This document shows positions 20,820-31,546 of a stretch of DNA of 64,000 bases, piece after piece (the stretch's first letter is position 1; each line of letters starts with the position of its first letter). The position numbers were made by a program, and so were the translations under genes. Source of the stretch: Cantharellus purpuraceus (lineage: Eukaryota; Basidiomycota; Agaricomycetes; Cantharellales; Hydnaceae); the NCBI GenBank assembly GCA_025174535.1, contig JALBUN010000039.1, positions 1 to 64,000 on the forward strand. The letters run 5' to 3'. Below the pieces are notes generated by a model. The model had not been told where the DNA came from. It saw only the letters and a list, made by a program, of their open reading frames with translations, and made no database searches.

Positions 20820-22942
20820 ATGATTACTGAGCCCGACATCGTGGAAATTTTCCCTCCTATTGGCATTGCGCATTTAGGCGATGCAAACAGCACGGAGTAC
20901 TTCTTTGCTCCTGAAGTTCCTGGCCAGACAGGTTACCCAATAGGATCTGATGGTCACCCCATTACCAAATTTCGATTCGACGATGGTAAAATCAAGCAGC
21001 AGGTTTGCCTTGAATTCGTTCTTGATTTGTGCGCGCTGATAGTGGTCGTAAGGCCGTGAGATTTAGAGTTTACGGATTTGACAAGAATGGCACGTGCAAG
21101 AAAGAGTTTACAAAGGCGGATGGCTACAAACTCACCTGGACGGTCAACGTGGCCAATACGAAGGCAGCTGCACTCGAGTTCAGAGGTATATCTCGTAGAA
21201 GCCTTAGCTGTTCCGTCTCATCGAAGCATTCCTTTCATCAGGAAGGCTCAGACCCGAAACCACTAAGCTTCGTAATCCAGATGTTCAGGTAAGTGGCTTA
21301 GACGCCTAGTGCGGCATTGCACAGTCTCATAGTCCCCACTGGTAATAATTCAAGGACCGCGCAACGCTCAAGATCACCCCTGGTCCGACCGATATCGTCT
21401 CGACCGATAATATTGTGAAAAAACTCGAGGGAAAGTTTTTGACAAAGACAGTTCTACTCGGTTCCATTGCCATCGACCAAACGTGTGGTCACCTTATATT
21501 CCGAGGAGGGAACGGGTTAGCAGAATACGTCGACAACAAGGGTGTGGCTACGCAGCCCGATATCCTTTCCGAATTCGACAGCCTGAACTGGTATGACGAT
21601 GTCTGCGATGGTTGGGTGGACGTGAAGGTCGAAAAAGGTGGATGGTGGGTTCTACTAACCCCTTCATTGTTGTGCAAGATTTACAGACCAGAACAGGTCC
21701 AAAACAGCGGCACACAAGGCTACTGTAATTTCTTCACCTCCGAAATTTGCCTGGGGCATCAATGATACCACGACCCTCTACGACGTCATGGAGGATATCT
21801 ACCAGCAAGCAGGACACACCGGCATCCCTACTGATACTCAATTTTATAGGGATATCTGGCCTGTTTTACTCAATAGTTGTGCGGTGGCATGGGTCAATAA
21901 TAAAGCAAGCGAGGGTCACGGTATGATATTTTTGTATATCTTGGACACTCGTGACTGACATCTGATAGGACCCAACGGGAGAGGAAACTTTCTCCCCAGC
22001 GAAGCCAAGCTCTCAACTCCACCGAAGAGTGGAGATGACCCTAATCATGACCTCCGCCAGAACATATTTAACAAACTCAGGGAGCCTGGAAACCCAGATC
22101 AGGCCAATGTCAACTATATGCCTCGTCTCTCTGGTGATAATGGTATGGTTCAGTACCTGAAGCTATTTATGTGATCTTTTCGGCTGATCCACTTGAGTAG
22201 GCAATGCGGTTGAAGCTGGGGATATCAACCCCCTGGCCAGCGCAAACCCTATTGGACGATATGGATCGTTAACTAGCCTTCAATACGCCCGGTTCAAAAA
22301 GTGGGCAAACGGCAATTTCGTGACGGGTTCGAAAGGAGTGGACATGCTTCCGGTCGACGTTGGAACCCACTTTGATATTCTGACCCGCGCTGCACTGGAA
22401 CAAACGGTCGGCACGCAGATGTATCCTGGAATCGAGGTGTATTGGATTGCAAAGGAGAGTTTTATGTACGACACAGGGACGAATCCCGTCAATCCGCCTT
22501 TCAGGTTCAATTATGCCGGCGGCGGCAGCCATCCTGCCGTCCAACCTGGCGATTTGACGGCTAGATTGAGTTTGCCGTGGCAAAGTGATTTCTCTTTGTG
22601 CAATTTCCATTGGTAGGAACTTCCGAGAAAGCTGATCGCATGGACCTTTACTTATGTATTTTCAAGGTGGCCAACTTCTCGCCCCGACAACGTCATCACT
22701 GCCAATTCTAGCGAAGTGAAGAACTGGACGCGGGGTATGCGTGTCACACCTGACAGTAAGTGGTTTCAGCCGGTCGCAGGGTATAATTAATTCATGTTTT
22801 TGTTTTAGATTTGAGCTCATTCCCTGGGAGTACTGACATGGTCAAGTATTGGAGCAAATTGGGCTTCGTCGTTAAGGATATGACGATTTCTTCAAGCTTC
22901 AAGTGGATGGAGAGAGAGCGTCTACCGATTCCACCCTCTTGA
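20820..22942 (+). CDS. LodA-like cysteine tryptophylquinone amino-acid oxidase
   Basis: Nine exons: 20820-21002, 21053-21185, 21242-21288, 21355-21644, 21697-21920, 21969-22142, 22201-22612, 22667-22755, 22809-22942; phases agree and give 561 residues. Family marks in order: IFPPIGIAHLGD at the start, RFRVYGFDKNG, TKLRNPD, DSLNWYDDVCDGWV, SPPKFAWG, MPRLSGD, MYPGIEVYW, LPWQSDFSLC, WWPTSRPD and YWSKLGFV. Asp480 and Cys484 have the spacing of LodA Asp512/Cys516, and Trp532 stands where the CTQ tryptophan is expected. Bacterial LodA oxidises L-lysine at the epsilon amine and GoxA oxidises glycine; the fungal substrate is not predictable. No signal peptide is evident. Shorter than LodA (about 726 residues). 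The FAD gene at 16.4 kb is the likely maturase. Confidence 0.9.
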
Positions 22943-24463
22943 CTTTCCGCCTTGCTTATGGCACCATGACATATGAACGATATTGAGATTTGTGAAATGA
23001 CGATGATATTCTTGATTTTACACACCAACTCTCTAGTGGGACCCGTTGCAAGATACGATACAGGAAGATAATCTTCAAGATGCATGGGTGACTATCTGCG
23101 ATCGTCCGTCGAGTAGTGCTGCATGACAGATCTCGGCAGTAAATTAATATAGGATTGTTCACGGCAAGCCCACTAAGAACGGACAGCCCGCGGCCGGGAG
23201 GCTGGGGGACATTTGATTAAGAGTATCGCATGCAAAGGCAACAGATGTTTAGGTCATCGTCACCTTCACGGTACGTTGACATTTGTGCCATCCACGTGGG
23301 GTCAGAAGAAGGGAGGGATGTGGATCAGAACTATACACCGCACAAGAAACAAAGAGATGTATAGTTTACCTTGGGACGTGGAATTGTGTATCTCTAGGCA
23401 GCTGACTGGTGTGAGTATAGTATATCTTCGTAGTGTGAAGTCTGTCCCATCAATTGTCCCCGTCCCATCTGCCCCCTCCCCCACGACGACTGACACCCGC
23501 ACAGGCGCCCACTGCCCACGCTCACACCATCCACAACGCGAGTCCTCACAGTCACGCAGTCTGTGACAGTGCGCGTGACACCTCCCTTGACAGCGCTCCC
23601 GATGGTTTCACTTCACCCGATTTCAGTGTTCATTATAAGCGCACGCTCTCACCATTGCCAGCCACTGCCGAGTTCTTAGGGTTACGTACGTGTACCGCCT
23701 TACTAATGCTATATTACATAGGTACCAGGAGATGATCACGCATGTCCCGCTCGCCAACTGAACCCGAAGAAGGTGCTTGGGGTGGAGATGGAGATGTGAG
23801 GGAAGTGCTGAGACCTGAACGTGGAGGAGGTCATTCTCTGCGACATTGACGAGGTAAGACACGCACCCACGCGTGTATCCGTTTACCGCTTTGATACGAC
23901 CCGCTCATCACTTTCCGAGTTCTACCCTAAGGGCCCGCGCGTGCGACTGCCGTAAAAAAAATTCAAGGAAACTTCGAAAGTATGTGAAGTAAATACCGCT
24001 TGTTTCAATCATCCATTCACCTTGTTCATCATTTAGAAATCGATGTAAGTTGCCGATCACTGTATTGATGCCATTAGGGGCCTCAAAGCGGTTGCCAAAA
24101 CTACGCTTTACATTCCTTCCACCAATTGGTTGGAAGGTTGCCGTAGACCGTAAGTGAACTGTCTTATTCTTTGCTACGGGATGGAGTTGATGCATACATG
24201 CAACGTAAACAGATCCCCCCCTCCCTCTATCTTACGTTCTCCATGTGCCGCCTCGTCAAAGAGATAGGAGTAATCCTAGTGACACAAGGCCCCGACACAG
24301 TCGATCCGGGGAGTCTGTGCCTGTTTTGTCGCTCAACCCAGATGACATGGAAGAGACTGTGCCATTTTCGACTTATGGTCTCCGGAGAAGGCACGTGATT
24401 CAACTGTGTTCCACACGTTCCACATTCCACTGTCCACATTCCACTCAGTCCATTAGTATATAA
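22943..24463. other. Intergenic, possibly holding an unrecognised split gene
   Basis: 1.5 kb, wholly duplicated in inverse orientation at 61554-63074. One plus-strand candidate: MSRSPTEPEEG at 23741, and an open stretch after an AG at about 24036 (ITVLMPLGASKRLP, IGWKVAVD) that ends at a good donor, GTAAGTG (24150). I cannot connect these into a gene or name a family. The minus-strand frame over 23908-24195 is the alternative. Confidence 0.25.
24454..24463 (+). promoter_or_regulatory. TATA box of the zinc-finger gene
   Basis: AGTATATAAATG: the TATATAA directly abuts an ATG at 24464, which would lie upstream of any start site it sets. This argues that translation begins at the next in-frame ATG, 24623. 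Confidence 0.5.
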
Positions 24464-24622
24464 ATGTCTCCAGCTCTTTCTCAAACTCCTTACTTCTCGC
24501 GCTCGATAGTTGCGAACGCCTCAGATCGCTCATCTACTTCGCAAAAGCGCATTTTTTGTTCTGGATTTTGTTCTTTATACCATCTCTCCCTCATATCTTG
24601 GATTCTCTTGTTCCTTCCTTTG

Positions 24623-25258
24623 ATGTCGAAGGAGGTTTTCGATCGCTATGCAGGGGATCCTGAACATCGCGGCACTCGCTCTCAAGGAGATCGCAGATTG
24701 CCACCTCTACACGAAGTCCTAGGCGATGTCCTCCACCAGCTATCCACATCCCGTCTGTCACATCGAGGGCTGTCTGGCGACCGAAGGACCCAGTCGACCA
24801 CCAGTGTTCATGGGCGCTCTCAAGAATCGAATCAAATGACACAATATTCAACGCATTCCTCTCGCAGCAACACTTATCCTTCTTCAAGTAGCAGTAGTCC
24901 ATATGCACATGCCACCACTTCTCAGTCCCACCCTCCTGCGCACTCGTACCATCTCTTTACCTGTTCACCGAATCAAGGCCTTGTGCATCAAAAATCTTCC
25001 GCCCATGACGACCTCGATCCACCACCACCAAACCCCCGTTTGCCTCCCTCAGATCCAGCTCGTCAGAAATACATATGTCCTGAGTGTGGGAATGGGTTCT
25101 TGAAACTGACTACATTGAAAAACCATTCACGAATACACTCGGGTGAACGTCCATTCGCATGTACACATCCTGGCTGTGGCCGACAGTTTACCATGGCGTG
25201 TAATATGCTGCGCCATACGCGCGTACACACATCTGCGAGCGGTTTTCAAGTGGATTAG
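24623..25258 (+). CDS. C2H2 zinc-finger protein (two fingers), left copy
   Basis: 211 residues from the ATG at 24623 (MSKEVFDRYAG). The frame is open back to 24464, but that ATG abuts the TATA box. The N-terminal 150 residues are low-complexity, rich in Ser, His, Pro and Arg. Two classical fingers end the protein: CPECGNGFLKLTTLKNHSRIH (C-X2-C-X12-H-X4-H class, residues 152-172; 21 positions) and a second, C-X4-C-X12-H-X3-H (180-202), joined by the SGERPFA linker. A nuclear sequence-specific regulator is likely. It follows the LodA-like gene by 1.7 kb, so cluster regulation is possible but unsupported. An identical copy lies at 60759-61394. Confidence 0.85.
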   Translation: MSKEVFDRYAGDPEHRGTRSQGDRRLPPLHEVLGDVLHQLSTSRLSHRGLSGDRRTQSTTSVHGRSQESNQMTQYSTHSSRSNTYPSSSSSSPYAHATTSQSHPPAHSYHLFTCSPNQGLVHQKSSAHDDLDPPPPNPRLPPSDPARQKYICPECGNGFLKLTTLKNHSRIHSGERPFACTHPGCGRQFTMACNMLRHTRVHTSASGFQVD

Positions 25259-25971
25259 GTTGACAATGGAATTGAAGTACTCCGACAGGTTGGACGACAC
25301 GATCGTCAAGTCGTGGCGCGTCCAGTCGGGGCGGGTCTAGCCGCGAAGTGTCCAGTAGAGGAGGTTCTCGTGATGATTTGTGGTCGAGCAGTAGCCGACA
25401 CTCGGGAATGTCTCGTTGCAGTTTGCAAATGATGACGTTCAAGCTCTTATTTAAGTAGTCTGACGCTGAATTGCCTGTGTCCACATAGACGTTCTCGATG
25501 GCAAAAGACTTGTTTTGCGCCAGATAACTGGACACCGGATTGACCCAGGGGTTCGGCTCAGCCTGTTTTCGATCGCGGTCGACTAAAATGTCGACTGTCC
25601 AATGATTCCTCGTTCATCAGAACAATCAATTCAGCATGAATATACACCAGGGAAATCGTCTCCCAGTCGAGCGTCAAGGGACCCGTTGCCAAGTTGTGCC
25701 AACGCTCGTGCAAACCAATCGGCCAGCACCATCAATAGCCTCCTCCTATGCATTGGTTGGTTTTTCAATGAAACTCACGAAATGACGTTCATGAAACCAT
25801 TAAGGCCAAATAGCACATCGATGTGTTGGAGACATGTCGTTGTGTTGGCAATATACCTCGATAATGGTATATAATACGTATATATATATTTGAACAAGGG
25901 ATGCTAGCAGTATGGCGTAACCAGTATGTGAAGATACAGAGAGGGAATCAAGTAAAACGGAACCTTCTCCA
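25259..25971. other. Downstream region of the zinc-finger gene
   Basis: About 700 bases inside the duplicated arm. The minus strand holds a 115-codon frame (25188-25535) with a short Arg-Leu-Asp repeat (LDTSRLDPPRLDAPRLDDR) overlapping the gene's 3' end. It has no recognised family and I do not call it a gene. An ATATATATATT run lies at 25880. Confidence 0.35.
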
Positions 25972-26496
25972 CCAGCATGCCTGCTAGTAAAACACAATCC
26001 GCTACCAGACGGTGGAGAGAGAGGGGTGACTTGGAGTCAAGGCGGATGCCAATGAATTTAATCACAAAAGTGTCAAATTCCAGGTCATTATTAGCAGGGC
26101 ATTGGCTATGAATGTATCAAGCATGAGATTGAGTGTTAGTCTTATGCTTGACACGTTCATAGCCAATGCCCCTGTAGCTGATGTTAGTGATGTGAAGGAA
26201 AGAGGGTTTGCATGTTAAGTGTTCACCAGAGTTGTCAAGTACTCAGGGGTTTGCATGAAGATGAACAGTTTTCCACCACCATGGCCTATTACAACCTGAC
26301 TCTTCAGTTTCAATGATGAACAACTCACTCATATGTTGGAATACTGGATACAGGATCCTACCATAACAACGCATCAACACGGGTTGTCACAATGCGGGAC
26401 ATTACTCATTCAATCCACATGACAATGCTCCACCATATTTAAATCTATTTATTCCACTAGTACTTACTTCACAGCTGCGATGATATATATAAAGGA
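25972..26496. other. Unassigned spacer between duplication end and LTR F
   Basis: No gene recognised. A strong foldback at 26097-26172 is the only structure (separate entry). Confidence 0.4.
26097..26172. repeat. Foldback hairpin, about 31-bp stem
   Basis: Left arm GGGCATTGGCTATGAATG ... GCATGAG (26097-26127), loop of 13 bases, right arm CTTATGCTTGACACG ... CCAATGCCCC (26141-26172). The three mismatches in the stem would be G-U pairs in RNA read from one strand. Confidence 0.7.
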
Positions 26497-27237
26497 TGTC
26501 AAGAATTTATTCAAGTACTACTATGATTTATTGGAGTAAGAAGGGGGAGTTTTATGATAAGGAAAAGTTGTGAAAAGTTTGGGGATTTTTTGATTAAGGG
26601 ATGATGAGGAGGTGATTTTCGATTTTATTTTGTGAGCCATCCTTTCGTTCTATGGGGGTGGCTACTACTCAAAAAGGGAGGTATTATGATGATTTTCATT
26701 CATCATAAACCTCAAGTCAAATGGGTAAAAACTCCTTTCTCTATAAAAAGTTTTTCCCCATGACATCACATATTATCAGTATCCACATCATTTCTTTTAT
26801 CATATGTTTCAATCTTACTAAAAGGCATTCTTATCATGTGATTGCCAAATTGTATATTAGCTACAACTGTGTACGAGTATCTATCATCAGATTCACTATT
26901 CTCAATCCCTTCCAAGCTGTAGACAAACAGCTTGTGTTATTTTTCTGTCGTTTCTGGAATAACTCCTAAACGACCTATTCAATTTGAAATATTTTGCATA
27001 TACTATTAGGATATTGCATCATCTATTACTATTTCAAATTATGAACGATTTGGATCATTACATCCATTTCTATTAAGCAAACACTTTTTTGAAGTGTTGC
27101 TACTCCCATTTCTGCTCAAATATTTTGCAGAAGTCCCAGTTCTTAACCGAATATTCTGATATTTGGTAACATCACTCTACTAAACAACACCTCTCCATAG
27201 ACCCTGCATATATCTGCATCCTTGCAGTAATTGCTCC
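26497..27237 (+). mobile_element. LTR family F, 3'-truncated
   Basis: TGTCAAGAATTTATTC at 26497 and 740 following bases match 41433-42180. At 27237 (TTGCAGTAATTGCTCC) it joins the G1 pol sequence; the last 90 or so bases of the LTR are missing. Confidence 0.8.
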
Positions 27238-27767
27238 CGAAATTTCTTTGGCCTCAGGCCTGAGATTGATTTCAACTTTTGCATCATAATTGCCAAGTCT
27301 GCCATCAAGACCAAATGCATCTTTATGTGCCAGAACTGTATCTTGAAGAGCCTTCCTATTGGCATCATTGAGCTCTGGTGAGAAGTCAATTTCATCCAAC
27401 AGTTGGTTTTCAGGAACATCCTCAGGGGGAATTTCCTGAGCCTTAGGTCCTCCTTGTACCACCTCTCCATCTGATTCAAGAGAGGCAACAGCAGGTACCG
27501 CACCAGTCTCAAAGTTCTGTTGAGCAAGAGCTTTTATGAGTCTGGCGTGAGAGAGACAAGTCTCTAATTGAGTCTGGTTCAAACTAGAAGTCCGATCCAG
27601 CCAATTGGAAGGATTTCTAGCATGACCCAGAAGTTGTCCTTGATGTATAGTAACTGGTTGTGATGAAAATTGCTAACATGTAGGCATGGGTTGTTCCGAG
27701 ATACAATTGCATCTGAGATGCCATAGAAATCTTCAGGCCCATGATTTGAGTGAAGCACTTTTTCCAC
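27238..27767 (-). pseudogene. Start of pol, family G copy G1
   Basis: The stretch reads IDFSPELNDANRKALQDTVL and FGLDGRLGNYDAKVEINLRP, the segment that precedes RT in Gypsy polyproteins (the element's own substitute for the short lead-in before the RT fingers). It ends in LTR F. The last codons of this open frame are LTR sequence, not polyprotein. Confidence 0.65.
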
Positions 27768-27869
27768 ATAAACTTCATTACTATTCCCAGGGAAATAGAT
27801 AGAAGCAGGAATTAGAGAAGCAGTTTCAGGAGGAATCGTGACGGGATGTAAGGCCCTAACACTTGAATC

Positions 27870-28820
27870 CTAAATGCGTGCTCTAATCCGTTTCCGAGAG
27901 TTCTTAATACGCCTATGAGCCTTGAACTTTGCAGTTAGAGATGCAAGGTTAGGAAGGGCTCTTATTTTAAAGGTGTGACCATTCTCATCCAATAAGGGTG
28001 AGCTCACTGAGTTCTCAATCTTGGCTTTCCGTCCAGTATTACCAAACATAAGATAGCTATCTGAGCCTTCTCTTATAAGTGAGATAGAGTACTGATCAGC
28101 AAAATCATTCCCAAGAATGACAGGGGTAGTCATGCCTTTGACCACATAAGCTTCAACTTCAATCTGAACTGGTCCAGAGTCAGAGTCAAAGTAAATGGGC
28201 ACCATAATGTATCCAGAAATTTTGGATGTGCCAGTAACTTGTATCAAGTTAATTTTCTGACCTGTTTTGATCTTAGGAGGATTCTCCATAGAGCAGAGAG
28301 CTTTCTGAGAGATAAGGGTTATGTCTGAACCAGAATCAGCTACAAGGGTAGTTTGATTCTTTCCGTATTCTCCCAGCCAAACATTAGTAGTGGTTGCAGA
28401 AGATCCAAGGAAGGCACAGCCTGCTGGTCTGGACATGAAACGCTTGAGTTTAATCAAGGAGTTTGGAGCCCAACTAGTAAGCTTAGAATTCCTTAGGAAA
28501 GCAGCTACATGTTTGGAATCTTTCATTAACCTTCTCCTCTCTTGACAAGATTTAGGAGTGAATGTCTCAGAAAAAGAGTTTTCCAGAGACAAAGGCTCAG
28601 AAGATTTTTCTCTATTAGGTATGGATCCCCCCAGTCGGGACATACTTTCCAGCAAGCTCATGGCTGGTTTAGCAAGTTGACAATGTGCCTCTGTATCCTG
28701 AGCAGATTCCTGTTGATCCGATGAAGGTTCTTCAGGGATATTCTCAGTCGCAACATTATTAACATGAGCATTGTCTGAACTTAAATCCACTTCTGATTCA
28801 TGAAGTGATTCAAGGTACAT
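27870..28820 (-). pseudogene. Aspartic protease region, family G copy G1
   Basis: 316 codons open. The active site is TTLVADSGSDITLISQKAL (D-S-G) around 28350, followed by YVVKGMTTPVILGNDFADQY, the matching second block of retroviral-type proteases. The N-terminal 100 residues are acidic linker. Frames to gag upstream are separated by a stop at about 28866. Confidence 0.75.
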
Positions 28821-28861
28821 ATCCTCATAGGCAAGGTCTGCATTAGCTTCTTCATTAGAAA

Positions 28862-31272
28862 CCGTTTAACGTGTATGGGCAGAGCGAGATGCTGAACTGG
28901 CATGTTTGCACTCATTATCCCAATGCTTGTTACTGCCACAATGCCTGCAAGGTCTAGCTCCTTTGGATTCAGGTGTGGAATTTTTAGACACATTAGAATC
29001 ATCCCGAGGGTATTTTGGAGGATTCAATTTGGATGACCATCCAACCAGATGAGCTCTAGCATCTCTAAAAGATCTGTTCGAGTCAAACCTAGGTTTGGTT
29101 TGATGCAAAGAATTTCCAAATTTCTAATACGTCTTTCCAGGTTGTCTCCTGAAGAGAAAGGAGCATGCGACAATGATTCCTTGTGATACTTGATAGCAGT
29201 TTGGAATTCCACTGCAGATGAACACCTGTGAGCATCAATGACTGTATGCCAATATGGTGGAGCACCATTCATGATTTCCAATATAAGCTCTGAGTCTGAC
29301 AGCCTGCTGACCAGTCTCAATAGCTCCGACTTTCTAACGTAATACTCACTAGGAGTCTCATTAGTAAAGCCAGGCTCTCTGAAAGTAGCACGAGTTGCTC
29401 TAGCTTTCTGCCTATCCAACCAGGCTCTGTTCATATAGTATGAACCAATGACTTCTCTGATGGACTTCCAGTCCTCAGTTGCTTCTTGGCGATATGACAA
29501 TGGTAAGGAGAAAAACCATCTCTCAGCTCCTTTATGCAACCGCAAAGGGATAATTTGTCCCAATTGCTTGAAGACCATAGGAGATCGCTGAGCCAAATGA
29601 TTTACTTTCAATATCCATTGAGCCAAACTGTCAGGGTTTCCATCCCACTCAGGGACTAAGTCCTGACACAACTTGTTATCAAAGTAAGCTTCCAGCTTGC
29701 TCTGAGTCACTGGAGCGCCTAATCCGAGATTAGGATTTTTCTGATCAAGATCCCCCCAGTCTGGACTATGACCGTAACCTCCACTATCACCTCCATCAGG
29801 AGAACCTGAGCCTCCATGCCTACCCAGAGGGGGAGGATTACTCCTTCCACTTCTATGTGGCAATGATGGTCTAGGCAAAAATGGATTAGGTGTATGAGGG
29901 GGACCAGAAGATCCGTCATCATCAGGAGGTTCTCCTCCAGGAGGTGGAGCACCTCCTCCAGAAGCTCCATAAGTTCCGTGAGGAACCCTAATGGATTCTG
30001 GAATGCCTAAAGTAACCCTGCTCTGAACTTGAGGAGGAGTATAGAACATTTCTTCCAAACCTGCAGATCCCGTAAGTTTACTAGGATCCTGATGGTAAGG
30101 AGAATTGAAAAGAGTAGAGGGTCTGGGACCACGATTGTAAACCACAGACTGTCTCTGTCTAATCCGTTCATGATCAACTGGAAATTTTTCTCCTTGATCC
30201 AATCTGGAAATCAAAGGAGCTTCCTTAACAGTATAGGCAACAGTTGACTGCTGAGCATCCCTGACAGGCATAGCTGCAAGAGTGGGAAGATCATGTCCAA
30301 GGACAGGATTCACCGATGCATTAATGACTTTAGCTTCATAAAAACTAGTATCCGCAGCAACCTTTCTCTGCAAAGCAGCTTGGGCAGCAGCGAAGCGAAT
30401 TTTAAAACCATTAATGTCAGAAGACATCTCAGAAATATCTGGGAGAGCAGGAGACAGAAAGTCATCCTTTACTGGTTTCCAAGAACCCTTGTACTTGGAT
30501 ACAGCATCCCAATAAAATGCCAAAAAGTTTTCTACGTCTTCACGTAGTGTAACACAAAGCACTTCCAGGTCTTTGGAACTCCAAAGGGAGTCACTAGGCC
30601 ATTCCAAAGGCAATGTAGGGACAGTAGGAGGAGGAAGTTTCATCTGCTGCAGAACACTTTCTCTCTCATTTGCAATATGATTAAGAGTGTCTAACAGTTG
30701 CTTATACTTCCATGGATCAAGATAATACCCCGTACTACCATGCTGACTAACTCGTCCAGGATGTCCGAGCAGTACCACATTGAGTAACGCTAATTCTTTC
30801 CTGAAGAGTCCAGTAGCAAGACGATTCAGAGCTCTAGTACCTGGTGCTTCCGCACGATTAAAGCTCATCTCTGCAATGCTAAGGAGTGAATCTCTTCTGG
30901 ATCAAGTCTGACCTCTCTCCGTACTCTTGCTGCACTGAAGCTTTTCAAAGGCTTACCAGGCACTACGAAGACATTTTGTAGTGGTCCTGTGATCAGGGGT
31001 CCATCAAAAGTCCAATTGGTAAGTGCATGGTTAGTCTGATCAACTTCCACAGCAAAAGAGGCATCAGCAGCACTAATCTCTTCATCCGTAGTAAATGTCT
31101 GGTCAAGATCATTCACAGGAGTGAGTGGGGATCTAGTGTGCAAGAAGCCAGGAGTGATAGGGGCAATAGGTCGCTCTGGTTGAGCAGCCAAAGGAGTAGA
31201 CGGGTCGTCCTCGAGTTGTTGTTGTTGTCGAATTGTTGAAGTAGACATGTTGCTCAGCTTGAATGAGGTCAA
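28862..31272 (-). pseudogene. gag of family G copy G1
   Basis: Starts at MSTSTIRQQQQLED (about 31248; a slightly longer frame opens at 31272), runs to about 30868, and continues in another frame for 614 codons. Copy G2 has extra bases at this point (near 30895) that keep it in frame, so a small deletion broke G1. The capsid domain is in the last 220 codons (EWDGNPDSLAQWILKVNHLA; AERWFFSLPLSYRQ). A Gly/Pro-rich linker precedes it. A CCHC knuckle, [14 protein letters not shown], lies at about 28910-28950 in a further frame. Confidence 0.78.
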
Positions 31273-31526
31273 CTTGTCACGAGGTCAATATGATTCGAAA
31301 CGAGTTTGTATACGAGTTGGTGTTGGATAAGGGTTTAGATAAAGAGGAGAGTTAGGATTAGAGGAGGAGGGCAGATGAGTGTGACTATAGAACTTGTCTT
31401 CTGGAAATTCCAAATCGGTTTGTTCCAGATTACGAGAAACTATATTGAGTAAAGACTTAGTGATAGAAGGTCGGGTTATATCTGCAATGGTGCTTAGAAT
31501 CTACACTCTAGACACTGCTTAAGCAA

Positions 31527-31544
31527 TTCCCAGAGCGTCCACCA
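31527..31544 (-). other. Primer-binding site candidate, family G
   Basis: Two bases inside the LTR end, the minus strand reads TGGTGGACGCTCTGGGA. It begins TGG as a complement of a tRNA CCA end, and copy G2 keeps TGGTGGACG at the same place (about 42731-42739). The tRNA is not identified. Confidence 0.5.
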
Positions 31545-31546
31545 AA

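Larger units (their letters stand above)
22017..25971 (+). repeat. Inverted segmental duplication, left arm
   Basis: Every base x here maps to 86017 minus x in the right arm (60046-64000), with no change of offset across 3955 bp and identical predicted proteins throughout. The arm contains the LodA-like gene from exon 6 on, the intergenic region and the zinc-finger gene. Homology ends abruptly at AACCTTCTCCA (25971). Confidence 0.93.

Noticed and set aside
24464..24622. Upstream start of the zinc-finger protein (53 extra residues)
   Set aside because: That ATG directly abuts the TATATAA box, so it should lie upstream of the transcript start.
25188..25535. 115-codon minus-strand frame with Arg-Leu-Asp repeats
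   Set aside because: Overlaps the zinc-finger coding end on the other strand; the repeat may be a by-product of a short tandem DNA repeat. The identical frame in the right arm is not independent evidence.
22017..25971. Independent gene families in each arm
   Set aside because: The arms are identical; all frames in 60046-64000 are mirror copies and are reported only as such.
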